From Macrophomina tecta (taxonomy: Eukaryota > Ascomycota > Dothideomycetes > Botryosphaeriales > Botryosphaeriaceae): a DNA stretch of 64,000 bases. The stretch covers positions 806,001 through 870,000 of the forward strand of contig JAKSGN010000033.1 of assembly GCA_024180945.1 (NCBI GenBank), given 5' to 3'. Of this stretch, positions 14,101 through 25,041 are shown one piece after another (the stretch's first letter is position 1; every line of letters begins with the position of its first letter). Under the pieces are notes generated by a model. That model searched no databases, was not told the DNA's origin, and worked only from the letters and a program-made list of their open reading frames with translations. The translations under genes and the position numbers were made by a program.

Positions 14101-14794
14101 AAAAGCACCAGAAGGAGCTCGAGAAGGAAGAGAAGAAGCATCAGAAGGAGCTCGAGAAAGAGGAGAAGAAGAAACGTGGTGGCGGACTTCTTGGATTCCT
14201 TCACCGTGATAAGGACAAAGACAAGGCCAAGGGGGAAGAGAAGGTAGTCGATCCGACGACTACCGCCGATAAACGTCATCGTGCCGAGGAGGCCGTCGGT
14301 GCCACTGGCGTTGCTGGAGCCGGAGCAGCTGCCTATGAACATCATGAGAATGGCAAGCATGACCGTAACAGGCTCCACAAAGACCCGCCAGCGGACCATG
14401 TCCGTGGACATGGTGGTGAGCATTACGGCACCGATGGCCGTACTGGACGGGCTGGTGCCGTGTCTGGTCTACAGTAAGTACCCATCGAACCCCAAGCAAT
14501 CCTGTGTCTTTGACGAACCTCGATAGGGGAGCACGTGCCGGCGAGCCTAGGGCCGTTCAATCCGGTGAAAAAGAGGGCGTTGTTGTCGAGCCGCACACTG
14601 GCTTACCCATGAACGTCGGCAAGTACGGTCCTGGCGCTGGTGGCACTGATGGTAATGAGACTATCCATGGTCTTCATGGTCATGGTCCTGGAACTGATGA
14701 GCCTGGGGTCAATCTTGCTTCTCAGGGCAGCGCCCAGGGGGGCAACATCGGTACGGATTGGCAGGGCATCAAGAAGGCAAATACCCCTTATTAA
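11198..14794 (+). CDS. long modular hydrophilic LEA-like protein (five exons)
   Basis: Exons are 11198-11220, 11305-11478, 11529-11684, 11912-14473 and 14527-14794, giving 1060 aa. Introns are 84, 50, 227 and 53 nt with GT-AG ends and matching phases. The N-terminus MDKIKDIFSPGHKQDADLLYG is created by splicing and is typical of a Pezizomycotina family often annotated as LEA-like or cell-surface protein. The protein has no membrane segment. It carries about four GPH-x-SN-x-AN-x-x-DPR motifs, about six Ala/Gly-rich blocks of the form HHYGRDAAxAGGxG...AYE, and a Lys/Glu helical block near residues 690-760 built from KELEKEEKKH units. The end is Gly-rich (GTDWQGIKKANTPY). By analogy with LEA-type proteins it may protect cell components during drying or other stress; that role is inferred. 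The long third intron is the least certain boundary. Confidence 0.8.
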
Positions 14795-15233
14795 TTGAAG
14801 CTGAATGAGGTGGAGTAAGAATGGTTACCAACTAGCAATATGATGGACAGGAGAAGACTAATGACTTTGATACCTTTGCAACATTTTACTCCTTCGTGGT
14901 CTGCTTTCAGCGTTAGCCTCTAGTAATACGGAACAAGATCTGATTCCGAAAATGAATGCGCTGGTCATTTTTCTTTCCATGGGTTGAAGGGACAATAAAA
15001 TGCTGGATAAGCATACATGCGTACTCTGTGCCTGGCACGTGGCACTTTTCATACTTGAACAGAGAAATACAAGCCTTATTTGCCAAGAATGGGGCGTTGC
15101 TGCTTCACCAATGTCAGATAGGGACAAAATCTCCGACCAAAAACACATGCCAATTGGCCCGATTCGCGCTTTCTTCGATCCGGTGTCGGTTAGGGTCAAC
15201 CAAGCAGCTCGCTAACTAATCACGACAACTCCT
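14795..15233. other. intergenic, no gene seen
   Basis: This is the 3' flank of the LEA-like gene and the 5' flank of the broken regulator. It is moderately AT-rich. I see no gene, repeat or clear regulatory element. Confidence 0.5.
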
Positions 15234-17045
15234 GTGAAGGCCTCCTCGGCAGGGCATTTTTCACCACCGGCCGCTGCATGTATTCACCCCATGTTTAGCT
15301 CACGATTAGCCGATGATGACCAGCACCCGCGGCAGGTATGCCTTTCAGCACTCCCAGGATACGGAAGTTATCATACTGACTCGTTGCCAGAGGGCAACAA
15401 GGGCATGCACCATTGTGCCATTCGCGGAAAGTGAGATGTGACGCTCTCGACGTGTACCCCTGTACGAGGTGCAACAATGCGAATCTTCAATGCATACTCC
15501 GATCTTCGCGGCGCCGGCAGAACACACTGTACGATATGCCGGTACCAGTTGCATGTGGCTGTGGAAGGCTCACACCAGAAGTCTCTCCTGAAGTCAAGGA
15601 AATCGACCAAAGGAGCAGGCACCCCAGCGTCCGCCTCCTGCAAGACCGGCCTCTGGCAACGGCACAGGCCCGTCGGGGGGGCCCCGTCTCATCCACGTGG
15701 AGCCGCTCACCTGCTACGCACAGCGGCCCACCCTTGCCTCATGGGACAGCCGTCGCCTCCTTCGTGATGGACTCCGCCACCAGCGAGAACATCGACCGCG
15801 CCATCAGCCACGTGGATCAATCTACCGCCGCACAGGCGCAGAGCAACATCGTCATCCACGTCGACGAGAAGGCTGCCATGGCCCACGTTCTCCAGAGCAT
15901 GTCGCCGCCGCCGCCGCCGTCGAGCCCCGGCAAGAAGCACGCCGCCCAGAACTACCACCTGCGCCTCCGCGACTCGCCCGGCCCGACGGTCGACGCGGAC
16001 TGGTACTCGAAGGCCCTCTCCAGATGCGGCACGTCGACGCGCATCTTCCTGTCCGACCAGGGCGTCGCTACCGGAGTTGGTGCTCCCATGGTCATTGCGG
16101 ATGGAGTTATTGAACAAGACCTACACTCTGAGCAACACTATTTCGAGAGCTGTATGGACCCAGAACGCGCGCCATACTCAGCTGGCGGTCCATCTAGCGA
16201 ATTGGAGTTCATGGCGACTTCCGTATCTCTTGGAACTTTGCGTATGTGGTCCGCAAACAGAAGGCTGGATTGGAATGTACATACACTAAAAGAGACAGTT
16301 CGGGACATCTTGAAAACTCTTCACTCAGCACGGCCTAAACAGGCCGAGAGGGAGATGTTGGATCCCATCGAAGCCCAGTTGTAGGCCCGCAGGCTCCGCT
16401 AAATACAGGGCCGCGCGACCTTATACCACCCCCGTTACTCCGGCTGAAATTATTGTTCAACTTTCTACTTTACTACCGTGTATTGGCGCTAAAACGGGCC
16501 GAATACGAGAAGCGCGTTTCTAACCAGGAGGCCCTCCTCTCGACGGTTGTTGAGGTACCCGAAGTGGTGGGCTATCTAGAGGCGCATGGGCTCTTGCCTT
16601 TCTGTCCGGCCTGGGTGTAAGTAATGAATGCCCCTGGACAACGAGAATCGTGACTACTGAAATTGGCCTCGTCTACACAGCTAACGTCATCTTTCAAACA
16701 TCGGCTGTTCTCCTAAACCTGTTCGCTTGTCCTACTTCCATTCTAACGTCTCCTGCGGCAGTCGATCCACCTACTCTTATCACCCAATTCCTGGCAAACT
16801 TGGAGAAGCTGGGCGAAACATGGAATGTCGCTGTGTGGGTGCGCAAACCGGTGAGCATCACCCTCAGTTCAATCGAAAGAAAGAGGGAGCAAGAGCAACA
16901 AGAGCAAAGTGCACTATCACTGGCACAGGATGGCAGCCATTCGGGGATGCCTGACAACTTGAAGTTTCCGTCACCATGGAATATGCCGCTTGACGAGAGC
17001 TTCATGACTATTTTTGGCTGGCATACAACAACTCCTGATTTATAG
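15234..17045 (+). pseudogene. Zn2Cys6 transcription factor, frameshifted in the zinc cluster
   Basis: A GAL4-type binuclear zinc cluster is recognisable. The first exon (ATG at 15234 or 15291) runs to 15335, followed by a good intron 15336-15390 (GTATGC donor, ACTGAC branch, CCAG acceptor). The next exon encodes RATRACTI in frame; one extra base at 15415 then shifts the frame into CHSRKVRC followed by PCTRCNNANLQC. Removing that base would restore C-x2-C-x6-C-x7-C-x2-C-x6-C. The shifted frame stays open to 16384 but has no continuous regulatory domain. Downstream pieces, an open stretch at about 16455-16620 and a frame at 16650-17045 containing QTSAVLLNLFACP and FLANLEKLGETW, resemble a regulator C-terminus but do not join in phase at the apparent intron. 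A sequencing error could explain the single base, but not all of the breaks. Its neighbours are also broken. Confidence 0.7.
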
Positions 17046-17131
17046 AAGTCGAAAGTAGTATCGACTGAAGGATAGAGTGGTAGCAGACTACAAAGCCGTG
17101 GCGCAGCTTCCTCTCTCTGCATGCCTAGTTC

Positions 17132-17538
17132 TTATGGGATACCCCCTCTTTTGCCTTCGCAACGTTGTCTCCCGATCCGCGTGAGTAGTCTCGGTTTGCC
17201 CTCGGTTGACAAGTCCTTCGTCGCGGCGTGGAACTGCACCATGTACTGTTTCTTGAAGATAGCCTGAAATGTGTGTTCGTGAGTTGAGGATCCTAAGTGC
17301 AGTAGGAAGTCTTACATACGTTCCTTAATCACTGTGCATCCTTCGACCAGTTCTGGATCAAGGCGATGCGGTTTGGCTGCTGAGGACCTCCCAGCACGTC
17401 CGAAGAGAGGAATTCTCTCTCTCGACTGGCCTTCTGGATGACCTTGCTCAGATCTTGGACGAAAGAGTCTTTCAATTCGGGACAGACGTAGAAATCGATG
17501 AGGAGCGTGGCGCCTCGAGCGGCGGTTAGTGATACCAT
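17132..17538 (-). pseudogene. small ABM/dimeric-barrel-like protein with in-frame stop
   Basis: The frame starts at the ATG at 17538 (MVSLTAARGATLLIDFYVC) and continues with a pattern typical of antibiotic-biosynthesis-monooxygenase or dimeric alpha/beta-barrel proteins: ELKDSFVQDL, then NRIALIQNWSKDAQ. A TGA at 17331-17329 stands where this family usually has an aromatic residue, commonly Trp, after the W-x-x-x-A-x motif. The frame then continues through LRN into a good intron, 17319-17264 (GTATGT donor, TTCAG acceptor), and a second exon 17263-17132 beginning AIFKKQYMVQFHAATKDL. A TGG to TGA change alone would produce this stop. Family assignment is moderate because the domain is short. It lies tail-to-tail with the broken regulator, 87 bp away. 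Confidence 0.55.
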
Positions 17539-18251
17539 GATGTATAGGGTCTTTTGGTGGGCCTTTGGTGGATCTTGCCTCGTTCTTTGTTGCTAACAGA
17601 CTGAACTCCTCGCGGCATCGAGGGCTCCGGGGGTTCTCTATACCACCAGTTACATGCTCCTGCGGAGGCGTGGTAGGGTGGCTGGTCTTCTGGAGCCGCA
17701 TCCCGTAGACAGACAGCCGACAGCCGACGCCCGCAAGCCTGTGGCCGCCAGCCACGAAGATTGACGACGCATACTTTCACGAAGCTCACAAATCAGTTTG
17801 GAATCTAAGCCTAATGGCGTTTTCCGCAGCAACCATAATGGCTGAACGCCTATGTAGAAGAGTCACTGATGCGTGCTGCACACTAAAGGTTACGGACTAC
17901 AATCCATGTTCGTTGCTGTCGCAACACTTTACCACCACTTTCGTCGCCTGATGCGACCGGTCTCTGCTGTGCTAGAAAATGATTGCTCTTCAGCGCCTTA
18001 TGGAGCCGGGCCCTTGTAGACGCCGAAGCCGAGTATTTATTCAGCTAATCTTCATCACACAGGTCTGCGAGTACAGAATATTGGCCTATAACGAGTCAGA
18101 TCTTGCTCCCGACAAAAGAATGATTTCTGAGCGTGTGCTTTGGCTATATCGCAAAGCGTGTGACGGGATGATTTAAGGAGGACTTTCTACGCAATAATGC
18201 GGCATTGATACACTACCATCGCGTCGTGTTCTCTACCTATCTCGGGACACC
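17539..18251. other. intergenic between pseudogenes
   Basis: About 0.7 kb separates the start regions of two divergent broken genes and would have held their promoters. A plus-strand frame at 17979-18176 (65 codons) matches no family I know. No repeat or other element is visible. Confidence 0.45.
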
Positions 18252-18698
18252 ATGGCACCAAAGCTCAAAGTCATCTTCGCCGGAGGATCAGTTGCCGGCC
18301 TCACTCTCGCAAATATGCTTTAGCGAATTCGCATGAACTATGTGCTTCTCGAGGCTTACTCGGACATCACGCCACAGGTCGGTGCCCGCATCAGCCTTTG
18401 GCCATATGGCTTGCGTATACCCGACCATTTGGGCCGCTACGAGACTATTGGATCCCTCATCGAGAAGCCAGCGGAGCACGGCATCATCGTCGGTCCGGAT
18501 GGCAAGCCCATGAAGACCAGATACAACTTCATCCGCCCCGGCGTCACGCTCGGCTAAACCCTTCCAACCGCCTGCCTGCTCCTGCCATACACCGATCCCA
18601 CCACCGCCCAAAACATGATCGCGCTGTGGCAGTTCGCCCCCGTCCTGGCCTGCGCGCTCACATAGCTGTTCGCAGAGCTGCCCTGGGAAGAAGACAAT

Positions 18699-18733
<35 letters not shown>

Positions 18734-19196
18734 AAAACAGCCACCTCGCCGTGCACAGCAAAGCGAAAGGCCCTCCCCTCCGCACCGCCTACCTCCTCAC
18801 TACCGCCCTCTCCTTTCTCGTCCACGCCGCCACGCTCATGTTCGCCGCCGTCGAGCCGCGCGTGTCTCTACGCGCTGCCCTCGCGCTAGTGCCTCCGGCC
18901 GCGATGAGCCCCGGCGACGATTTCCTCGCCGTCGGGGTCTCGCACTTCTGGCAGGGGGCTCCGTGCTCTGTGTCCCGAACGTGCTCGTCGGGTGCCTGCG
19001 CAGCGTCTACAACATGAGGCGCAGCGGGTACATCACGGCGCGGCAGGTGGGCGGGGCGGCGGTCGCTGTGCTCGTGGGGCAGGTGGTGGTTGGGCCGGGG
19101 GCGGTGTATGCGTGGCTGTGGTGCTGGGGAGAGGGAGAGAGAGCGTGTTGGAGAGGGGGTGTCGAGGTAGAGTGCGGAGGGGGAAGGGGGCTGTAG
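18252..19196 (+). pseudogene. FAD-dependent monooxygenase with C-terminal membrane domain, multiply broken
   Basis: The N-terminus has the dinucleotide-binding pattern of class A flavin monooxygenases (VIFAGGSVAGLTLANML, then YVLLEAYSDITPQVGA), as in fungal meroterpenoid epoxidases. A TAG at 18321-18323 replaces the expected Gln codon after ANML. The frame ends at TAA 18555-18557 after about 100 codons; at that point most of the catalytic domain has been deleted and sequence typical of the membrane-embedded C-terminal domain begins (ALWQFAPVLACALT, then TAG at 18663-18665). A CAG repeat (18701-18732) follows. Beyond it the sequence continues in another frame (TAYLLTTALSFLVHAATLMF) and then a third (VYNMRRSGYITARQ, VVVGPGAVYAWLW) to 19196. 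An intact relative would be several hundred residues longer. Enzyme family is confident; the exact substrate is unknown. Confidence 0.75.
18701..18732 (+). repeat. CAG trinucleotide repeat
   Basis: About ten uninterrupted CAG/AGC units lie inside the broken FAD-monooxygenase gene, followed by an A run. They would encode polyserine. The gene's homologous frame changes across this tract, so slippage here is a likely cause of one frameshift. Confidence 0.9.
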
Positions 19197-20846
19197 GTTA
19201 TTGAAGTGTGTGGGTGCGGTGCGAGTGGTTGTTCTTTTCTTTTCTTCGATCTCTTTTTTTTTTCATTTGTAGGTCCTCTTGGGAAGTGACCACGGATTGA
19301 AAAGAGCTTTCTTGCAATTTATTGTGTCTCAAGGATGAGTTTACTTCTCACAAGCCTTTCAAATATTGTTTCATGCCCCAATTTTCGCACTCCTTCATGA
19401 GGGGTGCAGTCATGCATGCTCTTTTGGACCCCGCCGTGCCTCTTACCATGCGCCCCTTTTCCAGGGAGCTCAGGAAATTGAGGGGACTCCTGTGATCCGA
19501 GAAATATGCGTATTTTCTGTATACATATAGATCAGCCCTGGTAGACTTCTCGTTCCTAGCTCTGACCCTTGCCGTAAACCGGCCCAGCTTGTGGCGGGTC
19601 ATTTTATTGCCTCTCGATTTTCGCGTCCCTTACTTGGGGGCGCAGCTTTCAGACCCCTCTGAGCACTCAATAATCAAAAGTTTTTTCGCCCCTTTTTTCA
19701 GGCAACTCAGAAATACGATTCTCTTGCTTAGTCCACAAGCCGTATGCACGTACTCTCTGCCGGGCAGATTCAGCCCCGACAGGTCTCTCGATTTTCGCGC
19801 CCCTTCTCTAAGGGCGCAGGAATCGGGGTGAGACTTTCTCGGATCAGCTCACGAACCTGCACCCTCTTTCTACAGAGCTCGCAAAGTTGGAGGTACGTAC
19901 GAGCTGGTCCTGTTTGCGGATGTACATACTCCACACACAGTCGCTTTAGCCTCGGCAAACCTTCATGTTTTCTGAATTACGTCCTAACAGGATGCGGGCT
20001 GTGAGCCTAATTGCCTCTGCGCTAGCGGATGCCCTGGCTCTCTCCTGCACCCTTCTAATCAAAGACCCAGAAAAAATTGGGAGGCAGAGCCCCTGAGGAC
20101 GGGTGCATTCCCGGCAAGATGAGTCGGCCGCCGAGCAACTCGCCTCCCCACCCTCTACTGGAACCGGACGTTCTGCCAGGGACCGAGAGAGCCCGGCAAC
20201 TCCATGCTACCTTTTCCTTTTAATCGCCTTACATTCACGGAATGCTCGATCACCACACATCTCATGAAAACAACATACATAGCATGCCAAGAAAGACAAC
20301 CCACGACCCCCCAAAAGAGCGCCAAAGTAGAGAGAAATCCGAAGTATTTATCAAGAATAAAACGAGGGTATCGGTATACGTGGCAAGACTCTCTAAATAC
20401 CAGGAAAAAGAAAAAAAAAAAAAAATATGGACACACTCACAACACACGTCCCAAAATAAACCAATCAATCCATCATACCGCTCGCGTACAAACCCTCAGA
20501 ATGATTCTCTCTTTCTCTTCCATATATTTTCTCATTCCCATCCACTCATCCTTCCAGAATGGTAAAAGAAGAGCAAGGCAGGCAGAACACGCTACGCTAG
20601 AGTTGACCCAATCCCCAAAAAGAAGCAGAATGAAAATTGGAGGGGGGACTGAAGGTACGGAGGATAAGGAGAAGAAAAAGAAGAAGTGAAAACAAGAAGA
20701 TCATCAACGTTATCCAGCACCCCCTTATACCCGAATTGTTCATTCCATTCTGCCTTTTCCATTTCTTCTCATTTTCGTCGCCGCTCGTCGATGAGGTCCA
20801 TGCCCCAAGACAAAGCAGATCAAATACCTCATCTACACCACAACGC
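19197..20846. other. intergenic region with diverged tandem modules
   Basis: There is no gene. The left part holds a T tract near 19250-19263 and the two-part repeat annotated separately (19381-19893). The right part (from about 20150) is the 3' flank of the Gln-rich gene on the minus strand and contains an A tract around 20406-20425. Confidence 0.55.
19381..19893 (+). repeat. three diverged copies of a two-part repeat
   Basis: Module A has the core ATTTTCGC, then CCCTT...AAGGG, then CGCAG, and occurs at 19381-19409, 19611-19645 and 19785-19819. Each is followed 40-45 nt later by module B (CGCCCCTTTT, CAGG, then CTCAGRAA) at 19450-19483, 19687-19715 and 19860-19893. The second and third A modules are nearly identical for their full ~35 nt and contain a near-perfect inverted repeat (GCGCCCCTT and AAGGGCGC around a short loop). 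Order and orientation are constant and the remaining sequence is diverged. I do not recognise the element. Confidence 0.65.
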
Positions 20847-23723
20847 TCAGGCGGTGGGGAAGACCGTCGCCTTCCAAAGCACGCCCTTTCCATAGATCCG
20901 CACACTCATGCCCGTAGCAATCCTTACGCGAGGCGGCTGCTCCTCCTTCGGTGGACCGGATTGCAGGCTGACTTGACTGCCGCCGTTGTCACCCGCACGG
21001 GCAGCACCTAGCTGCTGCTCGCGTTCGCGTTGACGCGCTTCACTCTGCTGAAGCTTCTTGCCACCTCCACCCATGAGGTTGGCCAACATTCCACGGTTCC
21101 GCTTGGGCTCCTGCTGCTGACTCTGTGGGGAGCTCTGCTGCGAGTCTGCCTCATCTCCACCAAGGCCAGCAGAAGCAGCGTCCTTCATATCGCTCGCTGT
21201 GCTGGTCAGGCTGGCACGCTCGGCCGCATCGCCATCGCGGTGTTGCAGAATGCCCTCGGCGCAAGGTGTCACGAGCGCCGGAATACCGCTTTCCACAGTC
21301 ATCTGCTCGCCCATGATGCCATGCCCTGGCGGATAATGTTCGATTGCGATCTCACGGCTCTCCATGGGCAGGTGGGAGAGAATGTTGACCGCCAACTCGA
21401 TGATCGGAGGAACGTTGGCTTTGAGCTCCTTGAAGTCTTCGTGATTAGGGTCAACGACATACAGCTCCATGGTGGCAGTTAGTGACTCGTTCAGTGATGT
21501 AATTAAGAGCTCTCGGTTTGTCAGAGCCTGGGGTCCCCGCAATTGGTCGGCAAATCCTTCCGTTGTGGCGAGGCGCCAGTTGATGAGCTTGGCGGTCAGC
21601 GCTTCCTCTTCCTCGGCGTTCGCGGCCAAAGGCGCATTCTTGCGAATGTTGATGTGGCAATTCTTGAGCTGCCTCGACAAGTGTTGGTCTAGATCAGGGT
21701 GAAAGAACTTGTTAAAGATCTCATCGAGAAGCCATTTGCTGATGACGGCGCGGCCAACAGCGGTCATTTCACGTTGACCGATCTTGGCTGCGTCTGCGTT
21801 CACAGCAGTCTGCAGCCAGTGCGGAATTTCCTTCCAAATCTTCCTAATGGCGAAAGCTGCTTGCTTGACGAGCCCATGAAGACGCTCAAAGCGGGCGCTA
21901 TACTCGGTGTCGTCGAGCGAGGTGCGCGATTGCGATAGGCGTTGGTGAGCCAGGGTGTTTTGCAGAGAATGAACCTGGGATTGCTGCTCGAAAAAGTATC
22001 GCTTGACCTTTTGGTACTTCTCACCTACGAACAGCATTAGTTTCGCTATGTGGCGTCTTTCGAGGCGAATCCTTACGCAGAACGTCGTGCTCCTTCATTA
22101 ATTGCGCCACATCCTCGTCACTCATGTCACTGACAGCGCGCTTAGGCGGTGGGGTGCCACGCCCGGACTCATTGTCCCTGTCGTTGCCGTTCTTGCTGCC
22201 TCGGAAGCGTTGGTCCTGCGAGCCGGAAGGGACTACATCTGCGGGGAAAGCTTGCCGGTTAGAGGATTGCTGAGCGAGGTTGGAGTTTTCCCTGGACGGA
22301 GGACCCATACTTCCTTTCGGAACCTCCGAAGCGCGCTTGTTCTGCCCGGGCGGCGGCATTTGCTCGGTAGTTTGCTGATGCTGTGATTCCTGCACAGGGG
22401 TGACGACAAACTCTTGTGTTGTCTGCGGGGCTAGATTTTGACTTTGGTGGCTTGGAGCAGGGGACGGTGGAATGAACTGCTGCTGAATCGGATGCGGCTC
22501 CTGCTGGGAAGGGCGCCGTGGCTGTGTCTGTACCGCAACACGTGGAATTGGCCCTCTGTACGCGTCTGGCTGCTGCGACTGGTGTTGCTGGGGCAGAGGC
22601 TGCTCAGGCGGCGCAATGAATTGAAGGTCTTGTTCCTGCTGTTGCCTAGAGCCTGGACGACCTTGTTGCGCCTGTTGATGCTGTTGTTCCTGCTGCTGGA
22701 GCCGCTGGTATGCTTGGAAGTCGGCTTGCTGTTTGATGTAGGCTTGCTGAGAGTCCAACTCCTGCAGCTGTTGCTGAGTCTGCGAGCCGGCGCTGTCAGC
22801 GGAATGCGGGTTGAAGGCTTGGTATTCCTGGTTTTGGTTGGCTTGTACCTGAGGCTGTTGCGCGTGATAGTGGTAATGTTGTGGGGGCGGATTATGGGCG
22901 CTCAAGCCACCGTTGCCGGGAGGGTGGGGGCTATTATGGTATTCACCCGAATTTTGGCCACGCAGACTTTGCTGGAAGCTCTGCTCGGTGTTGACGCGGG
23001 CAAGCGACGGCCTTCGATACTCGTTCGGGTCGGGGCTTTGGCCAATGGCAGGATTACTGGCGTCGAAGTAAGGTTCCTTCGCTGGCGGGACAGGCGAGCG
23101 TTGGTCAGGCTGAACCTGCAGGAACGGATCGAGGTGAGATTCAGACTCGTCAGCCTCGTGTGAGGGCGCTAGGTGTTTTCCTTGCCAATGGCGTTGGTCG
23201 TCGACAATGCTCTGCGGGCGATGGCTGGGCGGGACTTCTTTCCTTCTTGTGGACGCGCGTCTGCTGATCTTGGACTGCTGCTCGGCACCGTCCTTGGAAG
23301 AAGAGCCCAGGCCGAGTCTGCTGCGCAAAGACTTCTTCTCGTGTCCGTTGTTCACGCTCTTGTCGGGGTGCGGGCTGTAGGAGGCATAGGAGGGCGGGGC
23401 GGGGCTGTCGATGGGCGTCGCGGGCAGCTCGTTGGCGCTGACAGCAGCAGCAACATTAATGGGCGGGTGCTCGAGGGAGAGGTTGGAGGGCCGGCGGCCA
23501 GGCGGCGGCGGCGAGTGGTAGGGGGGCTGCTGAGAGTCGTCTGGGAGGCGGTAGCGGTGGTCTGCAGGTGGGCGTCAGCGCTGGATGAGGGCCGTCGCGC
23601 GCGGGGCTTGGCGGGATGGGAGGGCGGATTACCTGACGAGGCGGAGGAGGCGAAGTCGGTGGTACTGCCGACAGAAGTTTGCGACCTGTTCGACTTGGGC
23701 CAGAAAGAAGGTTTCGAGGGCAT
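20847..23723 (-). CDS. Gln-rich conserved fungal protein with helical C-terminal domain (three exons)
   Basis: Exons are 23723-23633, 23561-22077 and 22024-20847, giving 917 aa. Introns are 71 nt (donor GTAATC, GCTGAC branch, TGCAG acceptor) and 52 nt (GTAAGG donor, ACTAAT branch, GTAG acceptor). The start ATG at 23723 opens with MPSKPSFWPKSNRS; an upstream GTG is not needed. Residues ~1-480 are low-complexity, rich in Gln, Pro and Ser, and probably disordered. The second intron joins HDVL to REKYQKVKRYFFEQQ, which begins a conserved, mostly helical region (TLAHQRLSQSRTSLDD, FAIRKIWKEIPHWLQ, AVGRAVISKWLLDEIFNKFF, LINWRLATTEGF, IIELAVNIL). The tail is again charged and Gln-rich and ends with RVRIATGMSVRIYGKGVLW. 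I know similar uncharacterised proteins across Pezizomycotina but no assigned function. It has no signal peptide or membrane segment. Confidence 0.8.
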
Positions 23724-25041
23724 GGCAGGCCTCGGGGACGACACGAGTCTGCGTGCGGCTTTCGACAGCGAGACGGCGGCGGCTAGTGTGGGGCTGCGAG
23801 AGGATCAGCAGAGATGCTTCGGAGCTGCTAAAGATAGGCCGGGCGCGCGCTGCGCTCTGGAGGCAGTGAGAGGGCGCGCGGCTCTGCACGCGAAGAGGCT
23901 CTTCTCAGGAGGGTTGTGCGAGGCGCAGAGTCAAGACGTATAATCGCGGGCGGGAAGTGGGTAAGGTATCTCTGCTCTTGCGCGCTCCCGGCCGTCAGCC
24001 TTGCACGTGTGCCCGAAGCAGACCTAGTGCTTCAGGCGGACGCGGAAGAGCCGCAGACCCACCAGGGCCCGAAAGACTGAGAGCCGTATAATCCATGCGC
24101 AATCTCTGGAGCTTGGTGGTGGCAGTGCCGCAGCGCAGCGAACGAGCGGCCCAAGCAGACGCCCGCTGGCCCTGGACCCTGAGGCTAGGACGACGCGTTG
24201 TCGCGCCTGCTCCGCCGGCCGACGCGTTCTCAGCCGTCGCGGTCCCCGCAAGACTCAGTTACTGTGGGTGCCCTCGCGCTGCTGTTGCTGCAGCCCCGCG
24301 GCTCCCGGGCCCTCTGATGCGCTGCTGCACAACATGACTCTTGCCCGCCTATTTTTAGCCGCCAGCCGTGCGGAGCAAACACGGCAACCTAAAATCCACG
24401 GCCTCAGCGCTGCTGCACCTGCGGCACACCCATCGCCCGATCCGGCCGGCGCACCTTGTCGGCCCTGCTCGAGCTCCTGCAAAGGGCCGCCCATGCGCTC
24501 TCGCAGCCTGCAATGCGACACACTGGGCCGTCTGTCTCTGCGCGGATTCCGCGCTGGCGGTCTGCCAGCCGCCGAACGGATTGCACGGCGCAGCACCGTC
24601 GCCTTTGCCGCAACCGAACGCCTGCCCTGCTAACTTTCTCTGGCCAGCGCACACCGTCGTCCATCCGCCAAGCCCAGATCTCACCCATACTTTTCAGGCC
24701 AACTCCGACTGTACCCGCCATCCGCATTCCGCCCGCTGCAACCGCGTCCTTGGCTCCCACACGGCCTGTGATATGCCAGTCGCGACTAGGTTCCGTAGCA
24801 TCACCCTTCGCCCCAGGTCTCCAATAATTTTTTGCCTCACCCCGTTCTGTTCGTGAATCCTTGGTACCACACCGGATCCTGCTCAATCGCGTTGTCCATC
24901 CTAGGCTTGTGCGGCCTCGTTTGCACATATAAAGCCTATTCTTCTGTCCGGTCCTCTGCCTTTCCGTACCCACAGTCGTGAATTCGCGAGGTCTACCTCT
25001 GCTACTCTTACACGCCAACTTCTCAATTGACACCAATTGTG
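23724..25041. other. divergent intergenic promoter region
   Basis: The region lies between the starts of the Gln-rich gene (-) and the secreted protein (+). It is GC-rich. Overlapping open frames on both strands are Ala/Arg/Pro-rich and show no family similarity. I see no gene. Just before 25042 the sequence is pyrimidine-rich with CAATTG elements, typical of a short 5'UTR. Confidence 0.5.
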
